Shown here piece by piece: positions 48,001-56,909 of a DNA stretch of 64,000 bases; the first letter of the stretch is position 1, and every line of letters starts with the position of its first letter. A model generated the notes under the pieces. It searched no databases. It worked only from the letters and a program-made list of their open reading frames with translations, and was not told where the DNA came from. The stretch comes from Enchytraeus crypticus (taxonomy: Eukaryota; Annelida; Clitellata; Enchytraeida; Enchytraeidae). The stretch covers positions 2,091,001 through 2,155,000 of the forward strand of contig CAJHZI010000463.1 in the NCBI GenBank assembly GCA_905160935.1, in the 5' to 3' direction. The position numbers were made by a program, and so were the translations under genes.

Positions 48001-48707
48001 AAAATTGCAACCTGGTTTAAGAAACCCAATGCATTGATTGATGTCCCCAGTAGGTTATTGATTAATATATTGATAGATGTACTGATTGATACATTGATTA
48101 ATACATTGATTTATACATTGATTGGTGCATTAATTTATGCTACTGGTAGCCTAGTCAATATTAATCCATTATAGGAATTGCACTTTAGTATTTGTACTGG
48201 AATTAGTCTCATATATAGCTACACTGTACCTGTTTCGAAATTTACCTCATCGTAGGGTTTCATTTGTTAAATTTATCCAAGGAGCGTAGATGGAGGAGCG
48301 AAAGCTTGTCAGGAGGTCATTATGTCTTCGTCATAGGCGAAACCGATGCGGGTAAAACTGGGAGATTAAGGATTTAGTTAAGGGGTCACACATTAGGAAG
48401 CGGGAGTTGAATCCCCCAGCAATTCCAACCCTATCTAAGATACTTATAATAGGAATGGAAAAAAAAGGTTTTGATGAGATTATGCTAATGCAATATAAAC
48501 TAATTGTTAAATAAATTAAAAGTATACGGTTGAAAAACTGATAATGTCTTCGTTACTAGGAATTTGTGAATATTTAAGATAATAATTTCTAATTACTCTT
48601 AAAGTTGAATTTTATATTAGAACGCAACATCAAAGCAAAGGTGTTTATCAGATAGGCATATAAATATATATATACATGTATATATATATATACATGTATA
48701 TATATAC

Positions 48708-48770
<63 letters not shown>

Positions 48771-50170
48771 GGTTTGCCTGTAGCAGTGATTACAGGCCTC
48801 GTAGTAGGAGTGCTACTAGGTGCAGCCATGTTGGTTCTTGTAATCACGTGTCTCAGACAGTAAGTCCAGCTTGTGATCTCTATACGCTTACGAAGTTGCT
48901 ATAAAATTTAAGAGTCCATGCCAGTCTTCTTCTCTCTCCTTCTAACGGACCGGACTGCTCTAAATCTCGTTTTTTCTGCGGTCTATGCGTTAGTCAGTGC
49001 TTTCTGTTTGTGTAGAACTGCTCTGGTGGTGTAGAACTGCTAGCATTTGTATCCTTCGCTTTAGACGTCCCAGACAAATTCCTCATGTGAGGAACCGGAC
49101 GTTAAATCGTCAGCGTATTGTAATGTACTGTATACTGTTATTAGCAAATCTTTACTGAAACTCTACATGACAAGCTAATATTTATAGATTTTTCGAATGC
49201 TTAATCAAAAAGTACCATGACAATCGTACTTTAGTTGTCTATACATGTAGATATTTGCGATCATTTTCCCAATGCAGCATTTTCTCTTACTTAAGCCCGA
49301 TATTTGTCATCAACAGATGGCAGTGGCACTCCAGATATCTTGGTATGTTTATTTGTTCTAAGTACGAATTCCCGACTCGAGGAATAGAGCGCACAGAGGC
49401 TTGGAAATGGCTGATATTTTAGTTGTATACATACATGTATATATTTAAAATATTCTCTATTTTTCATTCTTCAACATTCTCTTATTGTTTTACTAGGCTT
49501 AAACGTAAGGCAACACGTTATTTACGCATAACAAAAGTAGGGTAAACATCACCGTGCGCGCAATTAATTCACTTCAAACTATTCATTTTCTCACCGGAAA
49601 ATCAAGCGTGCACTGATTGACTGATGCAATGTTTTCTACAGAAGAAAGCTGACGTGTGAAGGCGCTAGAAGAGCTTGTGGAGGCGGAACAGTAGGAGATT
49701 TTGGCGTGGCTAGGTATTCTGCAGACAAGTTCCTCCCTCATTCTGACGTCACTCACCCTCATTCTGACGTCACTCACTACGGATATTCACACGTCTGCGG
49801 AATTACGTCCCACTACGCCGCCAAATCCCTGCTGTCAGGACTCTCTCAGTTCAGCTCCGCTCCGGATGTTACCACTTGCGACATTGTGGAAGACTGTGAG
49901 GCAACGATGCAGCTATCAGAGCAACCACAACATCAGCATGCTTGCGCAACACTTACATGCAACAGAGGATGTATTTCAAGCAATGCTATAGATGGTAGAG
50001 TAGCGCCATGGCAACAACATGTTGCGTCGCACGAACAACACGCTGCACTACGTGAACAACATGTTACACACCATGCTACTTTATATGGGCATCAACAAAA
50101 AACGTGCAATCATGGAAAAGTAATTGAGACTGATGACGAGACAGTTGACAGGGAAAATCAGAGACACTAG
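43984..50170 (+). CDS. SUEL-lectin / CUB / sushi-like transmembrane receptor (receptor gene B), complete
   Basis: Six exons (43984-44041, 45178-45459, 46112-46504, 47129-47281, 48772-48859, 49642-50170) sum to 1503 nt: 500 residues plus stop, all phases fitting. The order is signal peptide (1-19), SUEL/rhamnose-binding lectin (20-113), CUB (114-245), sushi-like domain (246-296), helix (299-323) and cytoplasmic tail (325-500). This is a type I cell-surface protein. SUEL domains bind L-rhamnose or galactose and are common in marine invertebrate recognition proteins, so a glycan-recognition or adhesion role is likely but not shown. It is the downstream tandem paralogue of the receptor at 3268-13697. 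The introns are rich in SINEs, LINE ends and microsatellites. EVA-1-type receptors also carry SUEL domains but differ in the rest. Confidence 0.88.
44079..44140. repeat. (TG)n(TA)n compound microsatellite
   Basis: GTGTGTGT run passing into a TA run, 40 bp after the first exon of receptor B. Confidence 0.95.
44230..44450 (+). mobile_element. LINE 3' coding-end fragment (endonuclease-RT class)
   Basis: Contains GAGGATTTAAAGTTTCACCC, AGACATGAAGAGAAAAACGG, AAGACAGAGAAGAGCGGAGA and CCATAGACCTGTCCTCATCA. Its relatives at 53690-53790 (+), 55990-56230 (-) and 58440-58800 (-) translate to the (Y/M)D-x-K-x-K-x-E-D-R-E-K end of that LINE class. Confidence 0.6.
44876..45095 (+). mobile_element. LINE 3' end fragment with (TTA)n tail
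   Basis: TTGGACTGATTATCTGGATT, CACCGTTTTTGGACCTTCTT, TCTCAACAGTGCTCGATGTT, GTAGCACTCTAATTATTG, then a long TTA run. Same family as the 25.5 kb LINE; it lies 80 bp before the lectin exon. Confidence 0.85.
45178..45459 (+). CDS. receptor B exon 2: SUEL / rhamnose-binding lectin domain
   Basis: Acceptor CTGTGTCGCAG, donor CAGAG|GTTAGG, phase 1/1, 93 full codons. Eight Cys as in SUEL lectins ([37 protein letters not shown]). The YGR sugar-contact motif is present (SARYGRM). The second hallmark, usually DPC, reads QPC here, followed by the normal [10 protein letters not shown] ending. Confidence 0.93.
45781..45892 (+). repeat. SINE-A copy with internal deletion
   Basis: GATGTCGGTAAGAAACTCGA, CCGCGGATCAGTATGAGATC, then GAGTGAGGAAACTGACGTTA; the B-box segment is missing. 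Confidence 0.85.
46112..46504 (+). CDS. receptor B exon 3: CUB domain
   Basis: Acceptor GCACTTGACAG before 46112, donor GAAG|GTATGT after 46504, phase 1/1, 130 codons. Four CUB Cys (PVCRNN, SKCPWEV, SFCHVY, AVCGGRE), strand motif [10 protein letters not shown], ending FLLKYEG. An open frame runs further upstream to 45853 but is SINE and intron sequence; the acceptor and paralogue alignment define the true start. Confidence 0.88.
47041..47092 (-). repeat. SINE-A 3' fragment
   Basis: AAAGCTGGTAAAGCTAATG then TTAACGTCAGTTTCCGCACT. It ends 37 bp before the sushi-like exon of receptor B. Confidence 0.7.
47129..47281 (+). CDS. receptor B exon 4: sushi-like Cys domain
   Basis: Acceptor CTACTGCACAG, donor TCAG|GTGCGT, phase 1/1, 50 codons. 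Four Cys ([31 protein letters not shown]), same spacing pattern as 4872-5033 of the paralogue. N-glycosylation sequons NYT and NCT. Confidence 0.85.
47400..47482. repeat. (TC)n microsatellite
   Basis: CTCTCT runs with TTTATCTC interruptions. Confidence 0.85.
47685..47822 (+). repeat. SINE-A copy, near full length
   Basis: GGCTGGAGCCAGTGGCGAAG with an exact A box and GGGGTTCAAATCCTGGGCTC as B-box region; short deletion of the segment between them. Confidence 0.92.
48660..48767. repeat. (TA)n microsatellite abutting a splice acceptor
   Basis: TA runs with TACATG interruptions, then pure TA up to the TGCAG acceptor of the transmembrane exon at 48772. Confidence 0.95.
48772..48859 (+). CDS. receptor B exon 5: transmembrane helix
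   Basis: 88 nt, phase 1 in and 2 out, donor AGACA|GTAAGT. The hydrophobic segment [20 protein letters not shown] runs into VITCLRQ. The acceptor GCAG is preceded by a pure (TA)n tract rather than a pyrimidine tract. Confidence 0.85.
49642..50170 (+). CDS. receptor B terminal exon: His/Gln-rich cytoplasmic tail
   Basis: Acceptor TTTTCTACAG, phase 2, open for 175 codons to TAG 50168-50170. Starts with basic [10 protein letters not shown], has an in-frame duplication ([13 protein letters not shown]) and a central His/Gln-rich stretch ([27 protein letters not shown]). It ends acidic then basic ([14 protein letters not shown]). No recognised domain; different from the tail of receptor A. Confidence 0.82.
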
Positions 50171-50479
50171 CAGGGTCCTAACGTTTAAATGTTCTAAAAT
50201 TCTATTTGCTAAGCAGGGTACTGATTCTTATGTGATTTTAAGTTTATGCCTATTGAAATGCTATCTAGTGCGCGCTGTCAAATGATAACCAAGGCACAAA
50301 TTTATTCCCACAAATGAGCACTGCGCCGATATAACAGTAGAATGAGTAGATAATTCGCATACATAAGTTTTAGTTTGCCGCTTGAATTCCAACTTCGGTT
50401 CAGAGTGGACCGTCTTGTTTACAGTTTTACAATGTAAAACTGTACGTTTTCCCCGTGTTGGGTACAATTAATATTGTAA

Positions 50480-50765
50480 ATTTTCCCCGTGTTGTGTCCG
50501 GGTTGTTTGAAGAATTGACCAACCGGTGACTGCACGTGTCGTGGAAGGCGACTAAAGCACTAAGATCCACGCCAACGTCAGAAAGGGCATTCGGTTGGTG
50601 AGCGTTTAGGCTCCAGAAATTGCTACAAAATGTAATTGAATGGAAAAGTCTCAAATAGGGGATTGACTGATGTACGATATGATGTGGGACAGAGAGGATT
50701 TGGGACAGTCTATTCGTATCCTGACCTTAATTATACTGAGATTCAAGGGAAGATGATGATAATTT
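50480..50765 (+). repeat. family C short repeat, near full length
   Basis: CCGTGTTGTGTCCGGGTTGT, GACCAACCGGTGACTGCACG, GAAAGGGCATTCGGTTGGTG, TCCAGAAATTGCTAC and the AAGGGAAGATGATGATAAT tail. Confidence 0.85.
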
Positions 50766-51127
50766 ACAATGTTAACATTTCTCTTTGTCCACAATTGCAA
50801 TATGCAGCTGTCGTATGGCCTAATTTCAATTTATCCGGAATCAAAATTTAAAGTGTAAGATATCAATATAAACAAGTTTAGGCCTATATTACTAATAAAA
50901 ATCTCTAAATCGATCGTTGCTTGTATTTTCAAATCTTAATGATTAGAATATATAAACGTAAAGGCCATAACATTCGGCCTTCAGGAAGTTCAGGTTGCTA
51001 GTTCAATAGTAGTTACGGATTTTCAAATAGGTTCTGGTCTCGTGCACTGAAACAATTATACATGTAATGTTCGTTATCATCAATATATTTAATGGTATAT
51101 GTACTATTATGCCAATACAGTATATAA

Positions 51128-51131
51128 CAAC

Positions 51132-51181
<50 letters not shown>

Positions 51182-51345
51182 TTAATAAAGGTTTAACCTC
51201 CGTTTCCTCATCCAGAGATAATGTCGGGGACGTCCCCAAGCAGCACGCATCACTACAGATCAATTCACCCAAACTATTCTGCAAAAGAAATGTGCTAAGG
51301 AGAAGTAAGAGCTTAAAACATCGGTCTAAGTTTTTCTAAAATAAT
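51128..51345 (-). repeat. family B short repeat with (ATT)n tail
   Basis: On + : long AAT run, GGTTTAACCTCCGTTTCC, GATAATGTCGGGGACGTCCC, ACGCATCACTACAGATCAAT. Confidence 0.85.
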
Positions 51346-51429
51346 ACTTCTTATAAATTTTTTAATAAATTCCCTGTAATGATCCTTATGTTCACTCGAC
51401 TTTTTATTGGAATTTTATGCACTAGCAAT

Positions 51430-51550
51430 AAAAGCTAAGGTCAATGTCACTTTCCCCACTCGATGTCAGTAACGGGCTAGCCCTAGATTTGAAGCCCACA
51501 CCTATTGATCCGCGGTCGAGTATCTTACCGACTTCGCCACTGGCTCCAAC
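51430..51550 (-). repeat. SINE-A copy
   Basis: Reverse-strand copy ending CTTACCGACTTCGCCACTGG (exact A box on the complement); B box mutated to GATTTGAAGCC. Confidence 0.85.
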
Positions 51551-52089
51551 TGTAAACTGAAAGTTATAAGCTTGTCGATGAAAACTGGATAGAGTTGTCA
51601 AACAATTTGCGGTTTTCGAATACCGAAATATTTTATGAATTCAGATTACAATGGATGTCATTCCATTTAATTCTCCTTAAACGCCGTTAGCAATTATAAT
51701 AAGTACCTGCTTTATAGCTCTTAGATAAATATAGCCCTAACCCTAACCTAACGTTAACTAATATTATAATTAAACTACGCACCCCCTCCCCCGGAAGCGC
51801 GTTCGCCAAAAAATTTTGTGCCCCATATTTTGGAACCGAGTTCCGCCAGTGTATCAAATGTTAATGTCAAATTGTCATTATCCGTTAAATATTCAATTCC
51901 GAATTTCAGATGTAAAAAATAAAAACCTAACAAAACCTACAATTTTGGGGGTCAATTTTGTAGGCTTTTAATTTTTAATAAAATCTAAAAACATGAAACC
52001 TAGAAACTTACTTTTACCACCCCTGATAATTGTAAATAGGCCTAGGTCCACATGTACAACCATAGAACATTGGGCCTATCTTTCTGTGA

Positions 52090-52255
52090 AAAATTAATTT
52101 CAATTATCTTTGGACTGATCCTGGTACAGATTTTCTGGATTTTGAAATTTGTACCATTTTTGGACCTCCTTTTTGTCTGTCGCTTTAGATTTGTCTCAAT
52201 TCTCCAATTTCTCCTTGTTGTCCTTTTGACAGTAGCATTGTAATTTATTGTAACT
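52090..52255 (+). mobile_element. LINE 3' end fragment
   Basis: TTTGGACTGATCCTGGTACA, ATTTTGAAATTTGTACCA, TTTTTGGACCTCCTTTTTGT, TGACAGTAGCATTGTAAT; diverged member of the 25.5 kb family. Confidence 0.7.
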
Positions 52256-52427
52256 GCATAGTTGTACAAGCGTACATACAAAAAGTACACGTGTATAATC
52301 ATACATTCCAATGAAACTTGACACTTCTAAAGGCTATATAATTATATTTAGCTTTCAATTTATATTGACCCTAATAAATAGCAATTCTAGAAAAAACTCC
52401 AATAAACTCCTTTAAACTAAAACCTTA

Positions 52428-52574
52428 CTTTGGACTGAATTTCTGGATTTTGAAATTTCCACCGTTTTTGGACCTTCTTTTTTTGCTCGCCGGCTTGATT
52501 TTGTCTCAATAGTACTCGATGTTGTCATTGATGACTGTAGCACTCTAATTGTTGTTATTGTTGTTATTATTTAA
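52428..52574 (+). mobile_element. LINE 3' end fragment next to the mL64 start
   Basis: CTTTGGACTGAATTTCTGGA, CACCGTTTTTGGACCTTCTT, TCTCAATAGTACTCGATGTT, TAGCACTCTAATTGTTGTTA. It ends about 70 bp before the mL64 ATG. Confidence 0.85.
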
Positions 52575-52598
52575 ACAGGACATTCGCACTTTGCAAGA

Positions 52599-52606
52599 AC
52601 CGGAAG
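52599..52606 (+). promoter_or_regulatory. ETS/GABP-type site
   Basis: ACCGGAAG, 37 bp before the mL64 ATG. GABP (NRF-2) sites are common in promoters of nuclear genes for mitochondrial proteins. The match is seen; use is inferred. Confidence 0.45.
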
Positions 52607-52638
52607 CAAGAAAAAATATAGTTTGTTTTGTAAATAAC

Positions 52639-52650
52639 AAGTATGGCGGC
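52639..52650 (+). promoter_or_regulatory. YY1-like site over the start codon
   Basis: AAGTATGGCGGC closely resembles the YY1 consensus (AAGATGGCGGC), which in many housekeeping and ribosomal-protein genes overlaps the initiator ATG. Confidence 0.4.
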
Positions 52651-53115
52651 TCTCTTGCGATATTGTGGAGTGTCTTCTCTTAAGATTTTTGTTCGCCCTC
52701 TCAGTTCATCTGCATCTGGGCAAATTGTTGCGTCAGATGTGGATGCCGCTGAATCTAAAACGAACATCGATTATGAAATGAATGATGAGGAATCTCAACT
52801 TACTGAAGAACAAGTACAAGAACTTTGTGATATTTCGCGAATGCCTAAGAGATATCATGACCGGATGCAGCACATTATGCAACCCCCAGAGCCACTTGAT
52901 TACTATAATTCTCTATTTCAACCTCAGTTCGTTCGCAGACAGAATTTAGCCAAATACGGTAGAAAGTCTGGAATAGCTGCCGGTATTGCTTGGCCTTCAG
53001 AAGAAGAACTTAAGGAAATTATTGAGTTTGAAAGAGAGTGGGAACCGTCGTTACAAAGTATGTGGAAGAAACTCAATGAAGAAAAGACAAGGGAGATTCA
53101 AGAACGTAAAGCAAA
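52643..53115 (+). CDS. GADD45GIP1: mL64 exon 1
   Basis: 157 codons plus two bases. Donor AAA|GTTAGT after 53115 is chosen because it puts the second exon in frame and rebuilds a Lys codon; the frame otherwise runs on to a stop at 53146. An alternative GTAAAG ten bases upstream would break the frame. Confidence 0.9.
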
Positions 53116-54379
53116 GTTAGTTTTAATAAGCCAATTATCTTTATAATAAAATATTTCTTGATTTGTTAAAAGAAAATTTATGGTAATGGTTCAAGATGCC
53201 CTCCGCTGATAGTGATTAATGGAATTTCTATTCTAGATCATCATGCATTGCACAACTTAATTTAATTCAAAATAATTTTTATTTTCAAAACTGAGAAAAT
53301 TAACTGAATTGGAAAGTAAAATTAACTAAATATTAGACTTTTTGGATTTTTCAAACCGAAATTAAATTTGGCTTTTATTCACTGACTTTTATTTACTGTT
53401 AACCTAGTTAATTCTGGATTGTTGGGTTGTTCTAGATTACTTTAGCAAGAAGTCCAAAGTTGCTATTTCAATTTAGTATCATTTTTGACCTTTTGTAATG
53501 TACATGTCTTCCTTGACATGTACATTAAAGAACATTAATATCTTTTCTAAGCCCTTGAATTGTAACAAAAATTATATTAAAGTTAATCCTTAACGCTGAC
53601 CTATTATTTGCAGATTAAAAATAGGTAGTCTGTATAAACCTATGATACCAGCTGTATTATTAGTGATAAGGACATGGGCAAAGATGAGTGGAGGTGGGCT
53701 TTTAGTAACTAAAAGTTTAAAACAGATATGAAGAGAAAAGTAGGATAGTAACATTTGGAGTTATATGCCATGGACCTGTCATAGGGAGAGAGATGGAGAT
53801 ATCTAAATTTGGAATGCATACTAGATGATTTGATTGGTGGCTTAAAGGATATCGCCACTGGCTCGAGCCAGTGGATATACTCGACCGTGGATCAGTATGT
53901 GTGGGGTTCGAATCTTGGGCTCGCCCATCACTGACATCGCTTTTGAGTGAGGAAACTGACGTTAACCTTAGCTTTACCAGCTTTTATCTACCAATTAATT
54001 CAAAAGGATCAAACTTTCAACTCCTCATTTTATGATTGTGAATATATTAAATTATTAAATATTTAAATTCTTATAAAGTTAATGAATAACTGTGTGTTTT
54101 AGACTGGAGTTGGTGGAGAAGCAGCTAGCTAAGATGCCGGAGTACATCAACCAGTACAAGGCCAAGCTGTCGAAAGCAAACGAGAAGGATCGTCAGGCGC
54201 AGGAGAAGAGAAAAGCTCTTCTGGAAGAGGCAAGAGACTTTTTCGGCTATGATCTCGATCCTCGGGATCCAAGATTTGAGAAAATGGCTCTTGAAAAAGA
54301 GGAAGAAGAAAAGAAACTGAAAAAGAAGAAAAAACGTGAAGAAAAACTGGCAAAACTTGTGCTGTTAATGAAAAGTTAA
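52643..54379 (+). CDS. GADD45GIP1: mitochondrial large ribosomal subunit protein mL64 (GADD45GIP1 / CRIF1 homologue)
   Basis: Two exons, 52643-53115 and 54103-54379, encode 249 residues. mL64 is a structural protein of the mitochondrial large ribosomal subunit; the mammalian protein is also known as CRIF1. Seen: an N-terminal targeting-type segment (MAALLRYCGVSSLKIFVRPL), the family block AKYGRKSGIAAGIAWPS with following REWEPSL (human ARYG-SG-WPS, REWYPSL), the second-exon block AKMPEYINQY, then FFGYDLDPRDPRF (human LLGYQVDPRSARF), and a Lys/Glu-rich coiled-coil end. Length is close to the human 222. The gene is convergent with CHD1L on the other strand, 2.5 kb away. The promoter region has ETS- and YY1-like sites next to a LINE remnant. 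Confidence 0.93.
53690..53790 (+). mobile_element. LINE 3' coding-end fragment in the mL64 intron
   Basis: GACATGGGCAAAGATGAGTG, AGATATGAAGAGAAAAGTAG and CATGGACCTGTCATAGGGAG match the fragment at 44.3 kb. Confidence 0.5.
53862..53990 (+). repeat. SINE-A copy in the mL64 intron
   Basis: GGATCAGTATGTGTGGGGTT with B box GGTTCGAATCTTGG, then GAGGAAACTGACGTTAACCT and CCAGCTTTTATC. An inverted CCACTGGCTCGAGCCAGTGG palindrome sits at its head, where the A box is lost. Confidence 0.88.
54103..54379 (+). CDS. GADD45GIP1: mL64 exon 2
   Basis: Acceptor GTGTGTTTTAG before 54103. Encodes LELVEKQLAKMP..., the GYDLDPRDPRF block and a highly charged E/K helix ending at TAA 54377-54379. Confidence 0.9.
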
Positions 54380-55267
54380 AATTGATTTAATTTATTGATA
54401 GGTAGGGCTGGAGTAAATCTTTTTGGAGTAAATAATAATGATTATAAGAGATAAAACTTTTTAATATATCTTCAACTAATTTTGTGTTTGCTATTAAAGA
54501 ATATGACTGCAGTAACCTCTATGCAGAGTTCAGGCCTCTACTCTCTCCTTCGTACTCACTCTAACGTTAATATCTAGTTAGAGAAATTTTTATAAAAACT
54601 CTTGCATATCAGTTAATTGTAAATTTAAATTATAATTACAACTACTAAACTAGTTGAATTTAATATAATAATTCCTATGGGGATGAAATGTATAACTATA
54701 ACATCCGTTTCATTAACTCATCACGTAAAGTTTATATTCTTTCTTTTAAAAATTTAAAGTACTTTTTTTCAAGTGTTCTGCCAATTGTGACGTCCAAGGT
54801 ACATATACTTGCATTGCTTTTACGAAGTCTTCACGTAACCTTTCTCGATGGAAAATAAGGTTTCTGTGGTGGTTTGTCATTATCTTCCTCAGTTCTTACT
54901 TAGTTGTTTCTTATATCACTTTCAGATTACTATTGGTCTACTATGCTGTGATGCAGTGTCTAAACGTTGAAGACAACGTATACGAGCTTACAAATGTTGT
55001 TTATTGTATAAATATCATACATCCAAAATCCAATTTTCAGCTCTAAAGTGGTATTTAGCGTATACACAATTAATGAATATTTTTAAAAAAAATTAGAGTA
55101 CATGTCTTGAATCAATTTAGTTGCTTCTATCTTAAATCTTCTGCAGTACTTGTCATCACTGAGGCAGTGTGATCATGTGCGAATGTGAGGTAGAAATATT
55201 GGAAGAGCTGTATGCTGTTATTCACAAAGTGGTCTCTGTGGGTAGGAATGCAAAGCTAATGAATTTA
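54380..55267. other. downstream of mL64, no gene
   Basis: AT-rich 3' flank. The nearest polyadenylation-like hexamer is ATTAAA at 54493-54498. No repeat or exon recognised. Confidence 0.45.
54493..54498 (+). terminator. GADD45GIP1: possible mL64 polyadenylation signal
   Basis: ATTAAA, the commonest variant hexamer, 114 bp after the stop codon. Weak evidence in AT-rich DNA. Confidence 0.25.
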
Positions 55268-55512
55268 TACTTTGAATGTCTCAATAGCGCAATGGTTAGA
55301 GGTGTAGATAAAGTCATGAAGTTTTAAATGACAGACCCTGAAGTGAATTGAACCCTTGTGGTTTCGAATCCCAGCCACGCCGATCTGAGAGTAAAATCTA
55401 GGACATTCACTGGACTGGCTGCAGGGAAAATGGTCTAAATTGCCTAATGGTTTTAACACGTGGTATTAAAAGTGATAGATATCGACGTGGTTGATCACTT
55501 CACTATAATGCC
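55268..55512 (+). repeat. SINE-D copy (tRNA-like)
   Basis: The head TCTCAATAGCGCAATGGTTA resembles a tRNA D-arm/A box and GTGGTTTCGAATCCCAGCCA a B box. It continues with CTGAGAGTAAAATC and ...GGTATTAAAAGTGATAGATA. Confidence 0.8.
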
Positions 55513-55685
55513 TGTTTAATAACAGGCATTATAGTGAAGTGATCAACCACGTCGATATCTATCACTTTTAATACCACGTGTTTAAACCATTAGGCAATTT
55601 AGACCATTATACGTATAATGCCTGTTATTAAACAGGCATTATAGTGAAGTGATCAACCACGTCGATATCTATCACTTTTAATATT
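55433..55685. repeat. large palindrome built from SINE-D ends
   Basis: The left arm (about 55436-55517) and right arm (about 55522-55602) are near-perfect reverse complements of about 80 bp. A third partial copy, in right-arm orientation, follows at 55643-55685. A smaller palindrome, ATAATGCCTGTT...AACAGGCATTAT, joins the copies. Confidence 0.9.
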
Positions 55686-55989
55686 ATTATTACACTTATG
55701 CAGGTGACAATTGATTCTGGTAATGTCATCGTCTGCAATGATATAAATCAATTGCCAATATCTCTGTTGCCTGTAATGCAATTAATATGATCTAGGACAA
55801 GGCTCACACATCGGAACACTGGACTAAAAAACTACGTGCAAACAACTCATTCATTTCAAGAAATACAAAATGTATATTCATTTTTAAATTTTAACAGGTC
55901 GAAAACGAAATAGGAGATTCCTAAATTAAATTAAAATCGAAAAGTGCTTCAGAAATCATAAAAATAATATGAACAGTGCAAATGGAAAT

Positions 55990-56230
55990 TTTTCTCTCTT
56001 AGTGCAATGCCTATTGGAAGGTCCTTGGCATATATCACCTCCCCTCTTCTCAGTCTTTCGCTTTTCTCTTCGGGTCCACATGAGAGAATCTTTAAATCAT
56101 CTAACATACCTAATCTCGTTATGCTTCAGCTATCCTTTCCTTCCATTCTGCTTTCTATAACCTCTGAACCAACTCTCTCTAGAACTTCTTCATTTGTAAC
56201 TTTTTGGGTCCAGCTAATCTGGACCCAAAT
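55990..56230 (-). mobile_element. LINE 3' coding-end fragment
   Basis: On + : CTTCTCAGTCTTTCGCTTTT, GGTCCACATGAGAGAATCTT and TCTCTAGAACTTCTTCATTT, matching 58440-58800 and the complement of 44.3 kb. Confidence 0.65.
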
Positions 56231-56521
56231 GGGTCAAGCTCACATGATAAGGCAAAACAGATATAAACTATTCAAAAACAGGTATAAACTATTTGAAACT
56301 TTGAAAACAATACACTAAAACTCCTTCAGATCAATTTAAACTACGACAATCACATTAAAAACTAAACAGAATAAGTATTGCTAACAGCTAAATTTAACCC
56401 TTTTCAAAGATCTAACGGGACACTGACGAGACCGTCCAACAGAGATTTGAACTTTAGGCTTGTTTATCAGTCAAGCGTGCTACCACCTACTCAGTTATTC
56501 AACCGGTATGGCACTTATATC

Positions 56522-56890
56522 GAATACTATGTGTATTCCATCCAGAAGATATTGAATACTATATGTGTATTCCATCCAGAAGATATTGAATACTATATGT
56601 GTATTCCATCCAGAAGATATTGAATACTATATGTGCATTCCATTCAGAAGATATTGAATACTATATGTGTATTCCATCCAGAAGATATTGAATACTATAT
56701 GTGTATTCCATCCAGAAGATATTGAATACTATATGTGTATTTCATCCAGTCGATATCGAATACTCTATGTATCCAGAAGACATCGAATACTCTATGTATA
56801 TTTCATCCAGTAGATATCAAATACTCTATGTATATTCCATCCAGAAGACATCGAATACTCAATGTATATTCCATCCAGTAGATATAGTGT
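56522..56890. repeat. 34-bp minisatellite, about 11 units
   Basis: Units of CCATCCAGAAGATATTGAAT plus ACTATATGTGTATT repeat every 34 bp (starts 56542, 56576, 56610, 56644, 56678, 56712, 56746) and become diverged and shorter towards 56890. It ends 20 bp from the CHD1L stop codon and so probably lies in its 3' untranslated region. Confidence 0.92.
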
Positions 56891-56909
56891 ACACGTAGAT
56901 AGTTAGCCG

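Larger units (their letters stand above)
50171..52427. other. intergenic between receptor B and mL64
   Basis: Filled with repeats: family C (50480-50765), an (AAT)n tract with a family B copy (51128-51345), SINE-A (51430-51550) and a LINE end (52090-52250). A short telomere-like CCCTAACCCTAACC lies at about 51733-51748. No exon seen. Confidence 0.5.

Noticed and set aside
56522-56890. CRISPR-like array
   Set aside because: Units are contiguous with no unique spacers, in a eukaryotic context; it is a minisatellite.
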